Shown here piece after piece: positions 19,680 to 28,761 of a stretch of DNA of 64,000 nt; position 1 is the first letter of the stretch, and each line of letters begins with the position of its first letter. A program made the translations under genes and the position numbers. The stretch comes from Providencia sneebia DSM 19967. GTDB lineage: Bacteria > Pseudomonadota > Gammaproteobacteria > Enterobacterales > Enterobacteriaceae. The DNA lies in assembly GCF_000314895.2 (NCBI RefSeq), contig NZ_CM001773.1:3642497-3706496 (forward strand), given 5' to 3'. The notes below the pieces were generated by a model, which did no database searches, had not been told where the DNA came from, and was given only the letters and a program-made list of their open reading frames with translations.

Positions 19680-20657
19680 TTATCTTTCCTCGTGCTTCAA
19701 CCCACCACTCAACACACACATCACGCCCATCAAATCAGCATGACGAATAGCGACTTTGGCTCTGGCATAAACTTTTGGTTTTGCATGATAAGCGATACCT
19801 AATGCCGCTTTACGCAACATTTTCAAATCATTCGCTCCATCACCAATTGCAATAGTTTGCTCTAATGGGATCGCTAAACGTTCAGCTAATTTAACCAATG
19901 TTTGAGCTTTATACTTTGCATCCACAATAGCGCCTTTCACTCGGCCTGTCAGTTTGCCATCTTTGATTTCAAGCTGGTTAGCAACCGCCGCCGCAAGTTT
20001 TAATTGTTGGCGTAAATTATCCGCGAAGAAAGTAAATCCGCCAGAAGCAATAGCAACATGCCAATCCATTGCTTGCAACTTACGAACAAGGCTAGTTAAA
20101 CCGGGCATTAAGGGTAAAGTATCCATAACTTGTTGAAGGATCATTACATCAGCGCCTTTCAACAAGCTAACTCTTGCTCTTAGACTTTCAGAGAAATCTA
20201 ACTCACCTTGCATAGCGCGTTCAGTGACTTCAGCCACTTGTTCACCAACCCCATATAAACGCGCTATCTCATCAATGCACTCAATCTGAATGGCTGTTGA
20301 ATCCATATCCATCAACAACAAACCCGGCGCACGTAAACGTGGGATTTGCCCTAAAGGAACCACATCTAATAAGCATTCATCAGCTAATTTTTTAATACGC
20401 GGCGTAATGCTACCTGCGATTCTTACGACTTGATAATCATCAATTCGCCATGAAGAAACGATGACAATTGCTATCCCTAAACGCTGCTGAAAATTACTAA
20501 TGCGCGCTTTATCTAAACCCCGACCATATAATAACCAACCGCTATCACCGGCGCGATAATCTAAGGGCATCACCTCTTCTCCGCTCAAAGAAAGAGGAAG
20601 TCCGGGCCATTTTTGGATTTCATCGGGTAAATAGCAATAGGTCAAACTCGTTGACAT
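19680..20657 (-). CDS. serB: Phosphoserine phosphatase
   Basis: Final step of serine synthesis: dephosphorylates 3-phosphoserine. HAD-superfamily enzyme: an N-terminal regulatory region of about 105 residues, then the HAD motif I MDMDSTAIQ (nucleophile Asp), motif II with SGGFTFF, and motif III/IV GDGANDLKM. The start chosen is ATG 20657 (325 residues, 322 in E. coli), preceded by a good AGGAG about 9 nt upstream; the frame extends to 20684 without such a site. Divergent from smp, with radA and nadR downstream. Confidence 0.96.
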   Translation of the reverse strand: MSTSLTYCYLPDEIQKWPGLPLSLSGEEVMPLDYRAGDSGWLLYGRGLDKARISNFQQRLGIAIVIVSSWRIDDYQVVRIAGSITPRIKKLADECLLDVVPLGQIPRLRAPGLLLMDMDSTAIQIECIDEIARLYGVGEQVAEVTERAMQGELDFSESLRARVSLLKGADVMILQQVMDTLPLMPGLTSLVRKLQAMDWHVAIASGGFTFFADNLRQQLKLAAAVANQLEIKDGKLTGRVKGAIVDAKYKAQTLVKLAERLAIPLEQTIAIGDGANDLKMLRKAALGIAYHAKPKVYARAKVAIRHADLMGVMCVLSGGLKHEER

Positions 20658-20829
20658 GAAAATTAGCTCCTGTAATCGACTCAATTTTTTATAATAAAAA
20701 TAGATTCTAAAACTATCCTATCTTCGTAACCTCTGGCAACATACTTGATTAAAAGCATTCAATTCGCATAAACATTGGCAGCTATATTAATTGTCATTAG
20801 AAATTAGATGAAGAACCCATAAAATTGCT

Positions 20830-21573
20830 ATGAAACTAACATTTAAACTACACAAAACAGTCATTATTGTTATCTGTGTTGCACTTATCGCCTTATTAAT
20901 GCAGGGCGTTTCCTATTTAGGTCATAGCCAAAACCAGAATAGAGTTGAGCAATTTAAACAGTTAACTCGCGTATTAGCCGAACAAGTTGCTTTCAGCTTA
21001 TCTGATTATATTAGTTCAGGCAGCAAAGATTTTAATCATGAACGAATTATTGCTAACCTGAATAACCTCGCAAAAGATAAATATATTTTAGATGCGGGCA
21101 TTTATTCAGCTAGTGGTACATTAATCGCATCATCTGGAGAAGCCGTTCCAGTTCGCCAACGATTAGCGATTGATAACAATCAATCTGTACAACCTTTTCA
21201 ATATCAATTAGTTGTTCCAATTCCTGGTCAAGAGGAGCCTACTGGCTATCTCCGTCTAACAATTGATACCGAATTGTTAGCGACTGAACTCCAACAAGCT
21301 GATAATAGTACAAATGTTCTAAGAATATTTATTTTATTAGCGCTTTGTATAGGATTTATGCTGGCAAATACATTATTCCGATTGAAGAAAAAGAAAGGAC
21401 AGCATTTACCTCCACCATTAGTTGTGGGAGAAGACACTAATGATGAAGAGGAAGAACCAAAAAAAGTGAAGAAAAATGCGATTAATAAACGAAAAGTGGA
21501 TAATCCGCCTTATCATCCAAAGAAGAAGCGGCCAAAAAGTAAATCAAATAAAACACCACCTCAAGACCACTAA
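20830..21573 (+). CDS. smp: Smp/YtjB family membrane protein
   Basis: Inner-membrane protein of unknown activity, encoded divergently from serB in enterobacteria (Smp/YtjB in E. coli, 214 residues). Membrane segments near residues 9-28 (VIIVICVALIALLMQGVSYL) and 160-178 (VLRIFILLALCIGFMLANTLF), flanking a periplasmic domain of about 130 residues with the conserved DAGIYSASGTLIASSGE and GYLRLTIDTELLATE. The cytoplasmic tail is longer and more Lys/Pro-rich here, bringing the length to 247. Last gene of the conserved backbone before the import island. Confidence 0.9.
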   Translation: MKLTFKLHKTVIIVICVALIALLMQGVSYLGHSQNQNRVEQFKQLTRVLAEQVAFSLSDYISSGSKDFNHERIIANLNNLAKDKYILDAGIYSASGTLIASSGEAVPVRQRLAIDNNQSVQPFQYQLVVPIPGQEEPTGYLRLTIDTELLATELQQADNSTNVLRIFILLALCIGFMLANTLFRLKKKKGQHLPPPLVVGEDTNDEEEEPKKVKKNAINKRKVDNPPYHPKKKRPKSKSNKTPPQDH

Positions 21574-21582
21574 TACACCCAA

Positions 21583-21605
21583 CGGCTAAGGAAAAACCTT
21601 AGCCG
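21583..21605 (+). terminator. smp terminator candidate
   Basis: Perfect 9-bp stem CGGCTAAGG/CCTTAGCCG with an A5 loop, 10 nt past the smp stop and between the convergent smp and tonB-like genes. The U tract is weak (AATTTG), so efficiency is uncertain. Confidence 0.5.
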
Positions 21606-21642
21606 AATTTGAATTAATCAATATTTATCTGACAGAACCTGA

Positions 21643-22435
21643 TTAAATAAAAGTGGTATCAAAAACAATCGGGGCGACAAACTCCACTTTGCCTTCCACT
21701 AATAACGTTTCAGGTGGTGCAGGAAAAGGGGCTGCTCGTTGAATAGTGGCAATAGCCTCTTTGTCTAACACTTTAGTGCCTGAAGAATTAATTAAACTTG
21801 CTGCAATGACTTGCCCTTTACTATCCACCGTCACTTTTACTTGAGATACACCAGTTGAGCGATAACGCAATGCAGCTCTCGGGTAGCGTTTTGCCTTAGC
21901 TAAGCGTTGATGTATTTCACTGTGCCAACTTTGTTGACCACTCATCGCTGCGGAGGCACTGCTTGAAAAGTTAGCGCTGCTGTTTGATGAACTTCCCGAA
22001 ACAGGCGTAGATGTAACCGCAGATTCTTGTGTATTTAATGGCGCATCTTCTATCACTTTTTTAACTTGAGGCGGTTTCTTTTTTGGTGGTGTTTTTCTTT
22101 CACTCACCTTAGTCAAAGTGCCATTATCAACCAGTGGTGTATTGGGTAATTTTCTTTTTTTCAACAAGATCAGGCAATACTTCATCATAAGTTGCCATTT
22201 GCTGTTTTGGAGCATGGTTTATTTCTGGCTCGGATTGTTGCTCAAGCTGATAAATACCTAATTGAAGAGATATCGCAGGCGGCAATACACCTGTTTTCGA
22301 CTGATGTACAGAAAACCAGCCAATAAAAATTGCAACAAGCATTCCATGGAAAAATAGACTTAAAAATAAACCGCCCAATGGACGGAAAATCGGGCGCACA
22401 ATTTGGCCCGTAATACTGCTCATATTCTGCCTCAC
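21643..22435 (-). pseudogene. TonB-family energy transducer, split by a frameshift (FusB-like)
   Basis: The N-terminal part (22127-22435) has one membrane anchor (about residues 21-40, GGLFLSLFFHGMLVAIFIGW) and then runs out of frame. The C-terminal part (21643-22215) has a Lys/Pro-rich linker, a Ser-rich stretch and a complete TonB C-terminal domain (WHSEIHQRLAKAKRYPRAA through GKVEFVAPIVFD). The frames meet at an A7 run (plus-strand T7, 22155-22161). Removing one A joins them as DLVEKRKLPNTPLVDNG, giving a normal TonB of about 260 residues. TonB links ExbBD energy to an outer-membrane receptor; divergent placement from the sigma/receptor operon suggests a dedicated TonB. Whether the break is real decay, a slippery tract or a sequencing error is open. 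Confidence 0.75.
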
Positions 22436-22472
22436 GACTTTATTTTTTGCGAATTATAGGCATAATACAAAC

Positions 22473-22516
22473 AAAAATGATATTCATTATTATTAATAAG
22501 ATTGATAATAATCAAA
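22473..22516. promoter_or_regulatory. Fur box between tonB-like gene and fecI-like gene
   Basis: AATGATATTCATTATT (22476-22491) matches the Fur consensus core AATGATAATCATTATC at 14 of 16 positions, and a second dyad TTGATAATAATCAA follows at about 22502-22515. They lie in the 155-bp divergent promoter region, so both the TonB-like gene and the sigma operon are probably iron-repressed. Confidence 0.65.
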
Positions 22517-22590
22517 CAACTGATTGAATTATAATTAGAAAAAAATATCGAGCAATAAATCATAACTTTACACTTTGACACCAGCGAAAA

Positions 22591-23130
22591 ATGACTATTG
22601 ATAAATCCCTTGCTCGCAAAATTAGCGGCGCATATCAGTCAACTTATAGCCAACTTGTCCGATTTTTCCGCAATCGGCTAGGTGATAGCAACGATGCTGA
22701 TGATTTATCACAGGATGTGTTTACACTATGGCTAAACCGTAAAGAGCAATCTCCTGTGAAAGAGAGCCGAGCTTATTTGTTCAAGATTGCTAATCATGTG
22801 CTTATTGACCATTGGCGGCGTAATCAACGTCTGGCAAAATCAGAATCAACACTTGATGACAGTCAGCTTGAGCACAATTTCGAAAGCACTCAAAGCGATC
22901 CTAGTGAAATCCTTGAGCAGCAACAGCGTGTGCAACATTTAAGTGAAGCCATTGAATCTTTACCACCAAGGCGAAGAGAAGCATTTTTACTTTACCGATT
23001 TGATGGATTGTCACAGAGTGAAATAGCCGAACGAATGGAAATTTCGATCAGTATGGTTGAAAAGCATATTGCTGCCGCATTAGTACACTGTAAACACTAT
23101 TTAGATAATCAGAGCAATAATAATCAATGA
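22591..23130 (+). CDS. FecI-type ECF sigma factor
   Basis: RNA polymerase sigma factor of the extracytoplasmic-function, iron-starvation group. 179 residues: region 2 (about 12-80) with SQLVRFFRNRLGDSNDADDLSQDVF and WLNRK, a short linker, and region 4 (about 118-170) with LPPRRREAFLLYRFDGLSQSEIAERM. It overlaps the next gene by 4 nt (ATGA), typical of sigma/FecR pairs. Expected to transcribe the receptor operon downstream once released by the FecR-like protein. Probably Fur-controlled from the adjacent box. Confidence 0.92.
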   Translation: MTIDKSLARKISGAYQSTYSQLVRFFRNRLGDSNDADDLSQDVFTLWLNRKEQSPVKESRAYLFKIANHVLIDHWRRNQRLAKSESTLDDSQLEHNFESTQSDPSEILEQQQRVQHLSEAIESLPPRRREAFLLYRFDGLSQSEIAERMEISISMVEKHIAAALVHCKHYLDNQSNNNQ

Positions 23131-24113
23131 CACACGCAGCCCCACCAGAGACAGAGACACTAGAAACGATTGATGAAGTCGCCGCACTTTGGTTTATGCG
23201 CCAACATAGCCAAAATATGAGTGCTGAGCAATCGCAACAATTTGTACACTGGTTGCAGGAATCACCTGAACATGCCAAAGCTTATGAAGCTATTGCAGGT
23301 GTATGGCGTGACTTTGATTTAATGCCAAAACCACAATTGAACACGTCTTCACAAAAAAAACGCTTTTTTTTTCGACTCTGGCGACCACTGGGTAATACTT
23401 TAGCGGCTTTTTCCATTGTTGCATTACTTGTCCTTCCGTACAGCCATCTGCCATTAATGCTGTTCAATAATATGACGCTTGCAGCAACAAATATGCCTAA
23501 AGAAGTGACGTTGTCTGATGGCTCGAAATTATTTCTAAATCACCATACCCGCATCCGAGTGGCTTATAAAACGGATGTACGCCAAGTCTACCTTGATGAA
23601 GGAAGTGCTTATTTTAAAGTCGCGCCCAATCCTTACCGACCCTTTATTATTCAAGCTGACCAACGCAAAATCCAAGTGGTGGGAACAGAATTTGAAGTGG
23701 AAAAAGATCAACAACAAATCGCAGTTCAAGTAAGTCAAGGGATTGTGAGTTTTCAATCCGGCAACGAACAGAAAATAAACTATCTGTTTGCAGGTGATAG
23801 TGCAGTGAGCCATGCGGTTAATGGCAAAGTAATATTGAATAAAATCTCACCATTAGATGTCGCAAGATGGCGTTTTGGTGAGCTTAGTTTTACCGATAAA
23901 CCATTAGGCGATGTTCTTAAGGAACTCAAAAATTACTCTTCCGCACAAATAGAGCTTTCACCACCATCTCTGAGTCAACGTAAAATCTCAGGTAGGATCA
24001 ATTTACAGCAGCCTGATCAGTTTTTCCAAGCATTACCGATGCTTTTGCCTGTTGAAGTGATCTATCATGACAAAAATAATATATTGATTATTAACAATAA
24101 AAAAAATAAATGA
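23127..24113 (+). CDS. FecR-type transmembrane sigma regulator
   Basis: Inner-membrane transducer that holds or activates the cognate ECF sigma and receives the signal from the receptor's STN domain. 328 residues: an N-terminal cytoplasmic DUF4880-like part (EVAALWFMRQHSQNMSAEQ, EHAKAYEAIAGVWRDF), one membrane segment at about residues 90-112 (LAAFSIVALLVLPYSHLPLML), a periplasmic FecR domain (EVTLSDGSKLFLNHHTRIRV through VGTEFEVEKD) and a C-terminal STN-like part (SSAQIELSPPSLSQRKISG). Start codon overlaps the sigma gene, so expression is coupled. Confidence 0.92.
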   Translation: MTHAAPPETETLETIDEVAALWFMRQHSQNMSAEQSQQFVHWLQESPEHAKAYEAIAGVWRDFDLMPKPQLNTSSQKKRFFFRLWRPLGNTLAAFSIVALLVLPYSHLPLMLFNNMTLAATNMPKEVTLSDGSKLFLNHHTRIRVAYKTDVRQVYLDEGSAYFKVAPNPYRPFIIQADQRKIQVVGTEFEVEKDQQQIAVQVSQGIVSFQSGNEQKINYLFAGDSAVSHAVNGKVILNKISPLDVARWRFGELSFTDKPLGDVLKELKNYSSAQIELSPPSLSQRKISGRINLQQPDQFFQALPMLLPVEVIYHDKNNILIINNKKNK

Positions 24114-24136
24114 AAATTATTTCGATTTACAGGTGA

Positions 24137-24151
24137 GGATAATTCTCATTT
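24137..24151. promoter_or_regulatory. Possible Fur site in receptor promoter
   Basis: GGATAATTCTCATTT in the 121-bp gap between the FecR-like and receptor genes; its complement contains AAATGAGAATTATC, a form common in enterobacterial Fur boxes. Weaker than the box at 22476; it would add direct iron repression to sigma control of the receptor. Confidence 0.4.
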
Positions 24152-24234
24152 AACCCTCTTCTTAAGCAGTTGTTATTTATTTGGCTATTTTTTTACTTTT
24201 GATGCCATTGAATGCTTAAGAATAAGGGATACTC

Positions 24235-27000
24235 ATGTCAATTCGATTTACTCACAAGCCGTTCAAGCCACTTGTCCTGTTTGTGGCGATTAATAGTGCG
24301 ATAATTTGTCAATCTGCGGCGGCACAAGAAGTGTCTTTCACACTTCCTGAACAATCACTTGCTTCATCAGTGGCGCAAATCAGTCAACAAGCACAGATTC
24401 AATTGCTTTATGATAAAAGTCAGCTTAATGGCTTACAAGCCCCTGCACTCTCAGGTCACTACACCGCACAAACCGCATTACAAAAAATATTGATTGGTAG
24501 CGGTTTAGAATTAGTCAATGAGAATGGCGTCTTTGTTATTCGTCAGCAAAATCTCAATCAAGGAACTTTAGTCTTGCCAGAAACTCAGGTTTCCGGTGTG
24601 CTACAAAACCATCCTGCAACTGATGCTATTTCAGCACCACAATATGTCACTTCAGAAGAGATCAGCCAGCGAAATACAGGTGATGGCAATATCACCGATT
24701 TGATGAAAACTAACCCTGCGGTTCAATTTGCTAATAATGACAGCAACTCCATGAACCAAGGAGAAATAAAACCTTCTCGTATTTCAATTCATGGTTCAAA
24801 TAGCTATCAAAATGCTTATCGCCTTGATGGTATCAGTTTTAATAATGATTTTGACCCTGCGGATAATGGGCTTGGTGAAACCAATACACGCCTCAGCAGC
24901 AGCGATCAAGGGATTTACATTGATAGCCGCCTTATCGACAGCATGACGGTGTATGACAATAATATTCCAGTTGAATTTGGGGGCTTTACGGGGGGAACAG
25001 TTGAAGTTAATAGCCGCCGCTGGCAAGGGGAAAATAGTGCTCACGCCTATTATCGTTTAACCCGTTCTGGCTGGAATAACCTATTTCATGATTCTACTCA
25101 AGGCATTGATACCACAAAAAATGACACCTCGAACCCCGCTCGTTTTCAAAACCGTTATGATAAAAGTGACTTTGGTGGTTGGTTTGAGTTAGGCGTTAGT
25201 GAAAACTCAGGGTTGGTTTTCTCTGCCTCACGTCGTAGCTCAACGATCCCAATGACTTTAGCGAGTGATGGCGGAGCTTTCATCAATGATGAAGGGCAGC
25301 TTGATACGACAGAAGGCATTAATGGTAAAAAAGATCAAAAAAGAACATCTGATAACTATTTCCTAAAATATACCATTGATCTTTCAGATAAAAGCTCTTT
25401 TGATTTGTCCGCCAACTATGCCAATTATGATAGCCGTCTATTTTCTTCAACTATCATGAATTCTGGCTATGATAGCACGCATAAAGGTTTAGGTTTTACA
25501 GGTGTTTTCAAGCATAAATATGATATTGGTGATTTGGAATTAACAGCAAGCACCCAACAGCTTAAAGATGAACGTTCTAATGACCAAAATTATTTTGTCG
25601 ACGTTCTTGCGATGTCACCTGATTATGATTGGGAAAAACGTAAATACTTACGCAGTGGTGGCCAAGGGGATTTAATTTCTGAACAAAATAGCCAAACTGC
25701 AAAAGCTGTAATGCGATTTACAACCATGGAAGATGGATTAGGCATTACACATAACCCAACAATTGGTAGCGAAGTCAGCTACACCAAAGGGACTTATAAA
25801 CGAGATAAAGATTTTTATCGTTATAACTATTCTGGCGTGCTCGATAAGAATGATTATTGGACAGGTCAGTTAAATAACGTCACACGCTTCCAAGCTGGTA
25901 ACCATTCTGCGGATTACACCAACTATTCTCTATTTGCTGACGATAACCTCAAATACGGTAAGTTGACGCTGCGTCCCGGTGTAAGACTTGATCGCGATGA
26001 TTTCGTCAATAGAACCAATATTGCCCCACGGTTATCAGGTTCTTACGATGTGTTTGGTGACAATAGCACCTTATTGATTGCCGGTGCAAACCGCTACTAT
26101 GGTCGTTCCATGTTGACTTATGCTCTATATGGTGCACAAAACGCTGGCATGCAAAACTGCAACTTTTTCTGTTCTCTTGACCCAAATGAAAATGAGTGGG
26201 ATAACAAAAAAGATTACGAAGGTATCGATTCTCTTAAAACACCTTACAATGATGAGCTAACGCTGGCATTACAACAAGAAATTCTGTCAACTACTTGGCG
26301 TCTGCAATATGTTCATCGTGAAGGCTATGATGAAGTCAGATCACGCACTAAATACAATAGTCGTGAGGAAGATAAACGCAGTATCCGTATGTATGATAAC
26401 GGCGGTCGCAGTTCACACGATACCGTTACACTTTCTGTCAAAAATAGTCAGCCTTGGGAATGGGCAGAAGCTAACCATATGATGAACGCATCACTGACAT
26501 GGCAACAAAGTGAAAGTAATACGCCGAAAGATACGGGTTATAACTCTTATGATTCAAGCAATAATGTGAATCTAAATAAAGTTTGGTATGACGGCAAATT
26601 TATTGATGCATCTAAACTACCATCGACTAGCTTCAACTCGCCATTTAAATTGAATTTAGAGCTGACCAGTGTTTGGGATGAATACAACATCACTTGGTAT
26701 AACCGCTTACAATGGTGGGGAGCGCGTGACCAAGCCGTTCGTTATGATAACGCCTATGCTGTTTCACCTGAATATGGTCAAGTTCGCAAATACACCAAAC
26801 AGCATTTCGCCAGCAAATATACACTGGATACTCGCCTGGGTTGGAAACCCGAGTTTGCACATGGATTCGGTGTCTCTATTGAAGTGAATAACCTCTTAAA
26901 TAATAAAAACGTGGCAGATCGCTTTGTCTTCGAAGATAGCGTCCTGAAATCTTATGACCCAGGTCGACAATTCTGGCTACAAGTTAATTACGATCTATAG
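24235..27000 (+). CDS. TonB-dependent outer-membrane receptor with STN signalling domain (FusA/YddB-like)
   Basis: Outer-membrane active importer of 921 residues. Signal peptide at about 1-30 (ending SAAAQE), an STN signalling domain at about 32-110 (FTLPEQSLASSVAQISQQA through GLELVNENGVFVIRQQ), a plug domain (about 130-260, with ISIHGSNSYQNAYRLDGIS and VEFGGFTGGTVEVNSR) and a 22-strand-type barrel ending in WLQVNYDL. The STN domain pairs with the FecI/FecR genes directly upstream. Downstream it is followed at 54 bp by a YddA-type ABC protein and an M16 protease, the partners of protein/peptide importers FusA and YddB rather than of siderophore receptors. Substrate unknown. Confidence 0.92.
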   Translation: MSIRFTHKPFKPLVLFVAINSAIICQSAAAQEVSFTLPEQSLASSVAQISQQAQIQLLYDKSQLNGLQAPALSGHYTAQTALQKILIGSGLELVNENGVFVIRQQNLNQGTLVLPETQVSGVLQNHPATDAISAPQYVTSEEISQRNTGDGNITDLMKTNPAVQFANNDSNSMNQGEIKPSRISIHGSNSYQNAYRLDGISFNNDFDPADNGLGETNTRLSSSDQGIYIDSRLIDSMTVYDNNIPVEFGGFTGGTVEVNSRRWQGENSAHAYYRLTRSGWNNLFHDSTQGIDTTKNDTSNPARFQNRYDKSDFGGWFELGVSENSGLVFSASRRSSTIPMTLASDGGAFINDEGQLDTTEGINGKKDQKRTSDNYFLKYTIDLSDKSSFDLSANYANYDSRLFSSTIMNSGYDSTHKGLGFTGVFKHKYDIGDLELTASTQQLKDERSNDQNYFVDVLAMSPDYDWEKRKYLRSGGQGDLISEQNSQTAKAVMRFTTMEDGLGITHNPTIGSEVSYTKGTYKRDKDFYRYNYSGVLDKNDYWTGQLNNVTRFQAGNHSADYTNYSLFADDNLKYGKLTLRPGVRLDRDDFVNRTNIAPRLSGSYDVFGDNSTLLIAGANRYYGRSMLTYALYGAQNAGMQNCNFFCSLDPNENEWDNKKDYEGIDSLKTPYNDELTLALQQEILSTTWRLQYVHREGYDEVRSRTKYNSREEDKRSIRMYDNGGRSSHDTVTLSVKNSQPWEWAEANHMMNASLTWQQSESNTPKDTGYNSYDSSNNVNLNKVWYDGKFIDASKLPSTSFNSPFKLNLELTSVWDEYNITWYNRLQWWGARDQAVRYDNAYAVSPEYGQVRKYTKQHFASKYTLDTRLGWKPEFAHGFGVSIEVNNLLNNKNVADRFVFEDSVLKSYDPGRQFWLQVNYDL

Positions 27001-27054
27001 CGTTTACATTAGAAAGCAATGTGAGTTAGTCACAATAACAATACGAAGAACGTC

Positions 27055-28761
27055 ATGAAGACATTGAAACAATTTTTTTATTTAGTAAAACCATTTTGGG
27101 GGCAGCGTGCTGCCCTTTTCTGCTGGATTTTACTTGCGTCATCACTAGGGTTAACACTGTCATCCGTCTGGTTCAACGTTAAAATGAACATGTGGAATGG
27201 TGACTTTTATAATGCACTACAAAAATTAGATGGGCAGGCGCTTTACAGCCTGCTGCAATACTTTGTCATCTTGGTGAGTGGTTTGATTTTTGTTGTCGTA
27301 ATGGGTAACTACCTAAAACAAATGCTGATTATTCGTTGGCGTAAAGGCATGACAGAGTTAGTGCTTGGGCGTTGGCTATCATTAAACAGCAAACACTATA
27401 TGTTACGACTGACGTCACAAGAACCTGATAACCCTGACCAACGTATTGCAGAAGATATTCGACTATTAATTGAGTCCACGCTCACCTTATTAGTCACTTT
27501 CTTACATTCCATGCTAACTCTTATCTCCTTTGCCACTATTTTATGGACACTTTCTGGCAGCCTCTCTTTTAACTTAATGAATAGTGATTGGACAGTTCCG
27601 GGTTATATGTTTTGGGCATGTATTATTTATACAATTATTGGTATTGCGCTAACACAATGGATTGGTTTCCCATTACGCCGTTTACATATGGATAAACAGC
27701 ATCGTGAAGCTGACTACCGTAGCTCGCTAATTAATTGCCGCCAACATGGTGATGCAATTGCTGGGCAGCGTGGTGAAGTTCAAGATAAGAAAGAACTCAT
27801 GCAACGTTTTGGCGCGATTATCCGCAATTGGAATCACCTCATTCGCTGTGAACGAAACTTATCATTTTATACGGTGGGTTACCAACAAGTTACTGCTTTA
27901 GCCCCCGTATTATTAGCACTGCCTAAATTCCTTGCAGGCGAAATTATGCTAGGCGGTTTGATGCAATTACGCCAAGCTTTTAGCAGTGTTGCGACATCAC
28001 TAGGCTGGTTTATTTTTGCATATAAAGAAATAGCCGCTTGGCAAGCTACCGTTTCTCGTCTCTATAATTTTGTGATTTTATTAGAGAATGACAAACCTGC
28101 TGATGTCACTATTACAGAAGAACCTCCGCTTTTAAATGCTGAATTAAAAATTATGACAGCAGATAACCGCATTCTTATTGATTCAATCAATATAACCGCA
28201 AAACAAGGTGAGCTAACGCTAATTTCTGGCCGTTCAGGGATTGGTAAATCTACATTGCTACGCGCGCTTAGTGGGCACTGGCCATTCTTTAATGGCAAAA
28301 TTGAACGTACAGATAATCTAATATGGTTGCCACAACGTTTGTATCTGCCAGTAAGTCGCTTAGATAATTTATTGGCTTATCCTCAAGATCCTGCACAATT
28401 TAGCGAAAATGATTTCAAAGATGTGCTCAGTAAAGTTGGCTTGGATAAACTCCATTATCAATTAACGTTAGAAACAGATTGGAATAACCGATTATCCGGT
28501 GGTGAACAGCAACGCATTATGTTTGCTCGTTTATTACTCAATCGCCCTAAATTACTGCTACTGGATGAAACAACTTCTGCACTTGATGAAAATAGTGCTA
28601 TTGAGCTTATCCAATTGCTCAAACATGAACTGCACGACAGTGCAATTATCCTCGTCAGCCATCAACTCTTTCTGTCATCACTTGCCGAGCATCAACTCCC
28701 TCTTTTTGACGTCGTGGCTCCCACTAAGGCAACAATAGGAACGCCTGAATATGCTTCGTAA
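27055..28761 (+). CDS. YddA/FusD-type ABC transporter (fused permease-ATPase)
   Basis: Inner-membrane ABC protein, 568 residues, closest in layout to E. coli YddA (561). The N-terminal membrane domain (about 1-330) has segments such as LFCWILLASSLGLTLSSVW and FVILVSGLIFVVVMGNYL plus the family marker NPDQRIAEDIRLL; the ATPase domain (about 360-560) has Walker A GRSGIGKST, signature LSGGEQQRI and Walker B LLLLDETTSALDE. In Fus/Ydd systems this partner is thought to move processed product across the inner membrane or act on it; its direction is unproven. Its end overlaps the protease gene by 11 nt. Confidence 0.88.
   Translation: MKTLKQFFYLVKPFWGQRAALFCWILLASSLGLTLSSVWFNVKMNMWNGDFYNALQKLDGQALYSLLQYFVILVSGLIFVVVMGNYLKQMLIIRWRKGMTELVLGRWLSLNSKHYMLRLTSQEPDNPDQRIAEDIRLLIESTLTLLVTFLHSMLTLISFATILWTLSGSLSFNLMNSDWTVPGYMFWACIIYTIIGIALTQWIGFPLRRLHMDKQHREADYRSSLINCRQHGDAIAGQRGEVQDKKELMQRFGAIIRNWNHLIRCERNLSFYTVGYQQVTALAPVLLALPKFLAGEIMLGGLMQLRQAFSSVATSLGWFIFAYKEIAAWQATVSRLYNFVILLENDKPADVTITEEPPLLNAELKIMTADNRILIDSINITAKQGELTLISGRSGIGKSTLLRALSGHWPFFNGKIERTDNLIWLPQRLYLPVSRLDNLLAYPQDPAQFSENDFKDVLSKVGLDKLHYQLTLETDWNNRLSGGEQQRIMFARLLLNRPKLLLLDETTSALDENSAIELIQLLKHELHDSAIILVSHQLFLSSLAEHQLPLFDVVAPTKATIGTPEYAS

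Noticed and set aside
22127..22215. dnaX-like slippery heptamer A AAA AAG in the tonB-like gene, suggesting programmed -1 frameshifting
   Set aside because: A -1 slip enters a frame that stops after about 13 codons; the TonB C-terminal domain lies in the +1 frame, so classical -1 frameshifting would not make the full protein.
24235..27000. Reading the receptor as a ferric-siderophore (FpvA/FecA-type) receptor
   Set aside because: The STN domain allows it, but the downstream YddA-type ABC protein and M16 protease fit protein/peptide importers better and no siderophore permease or synthesis genes are present.
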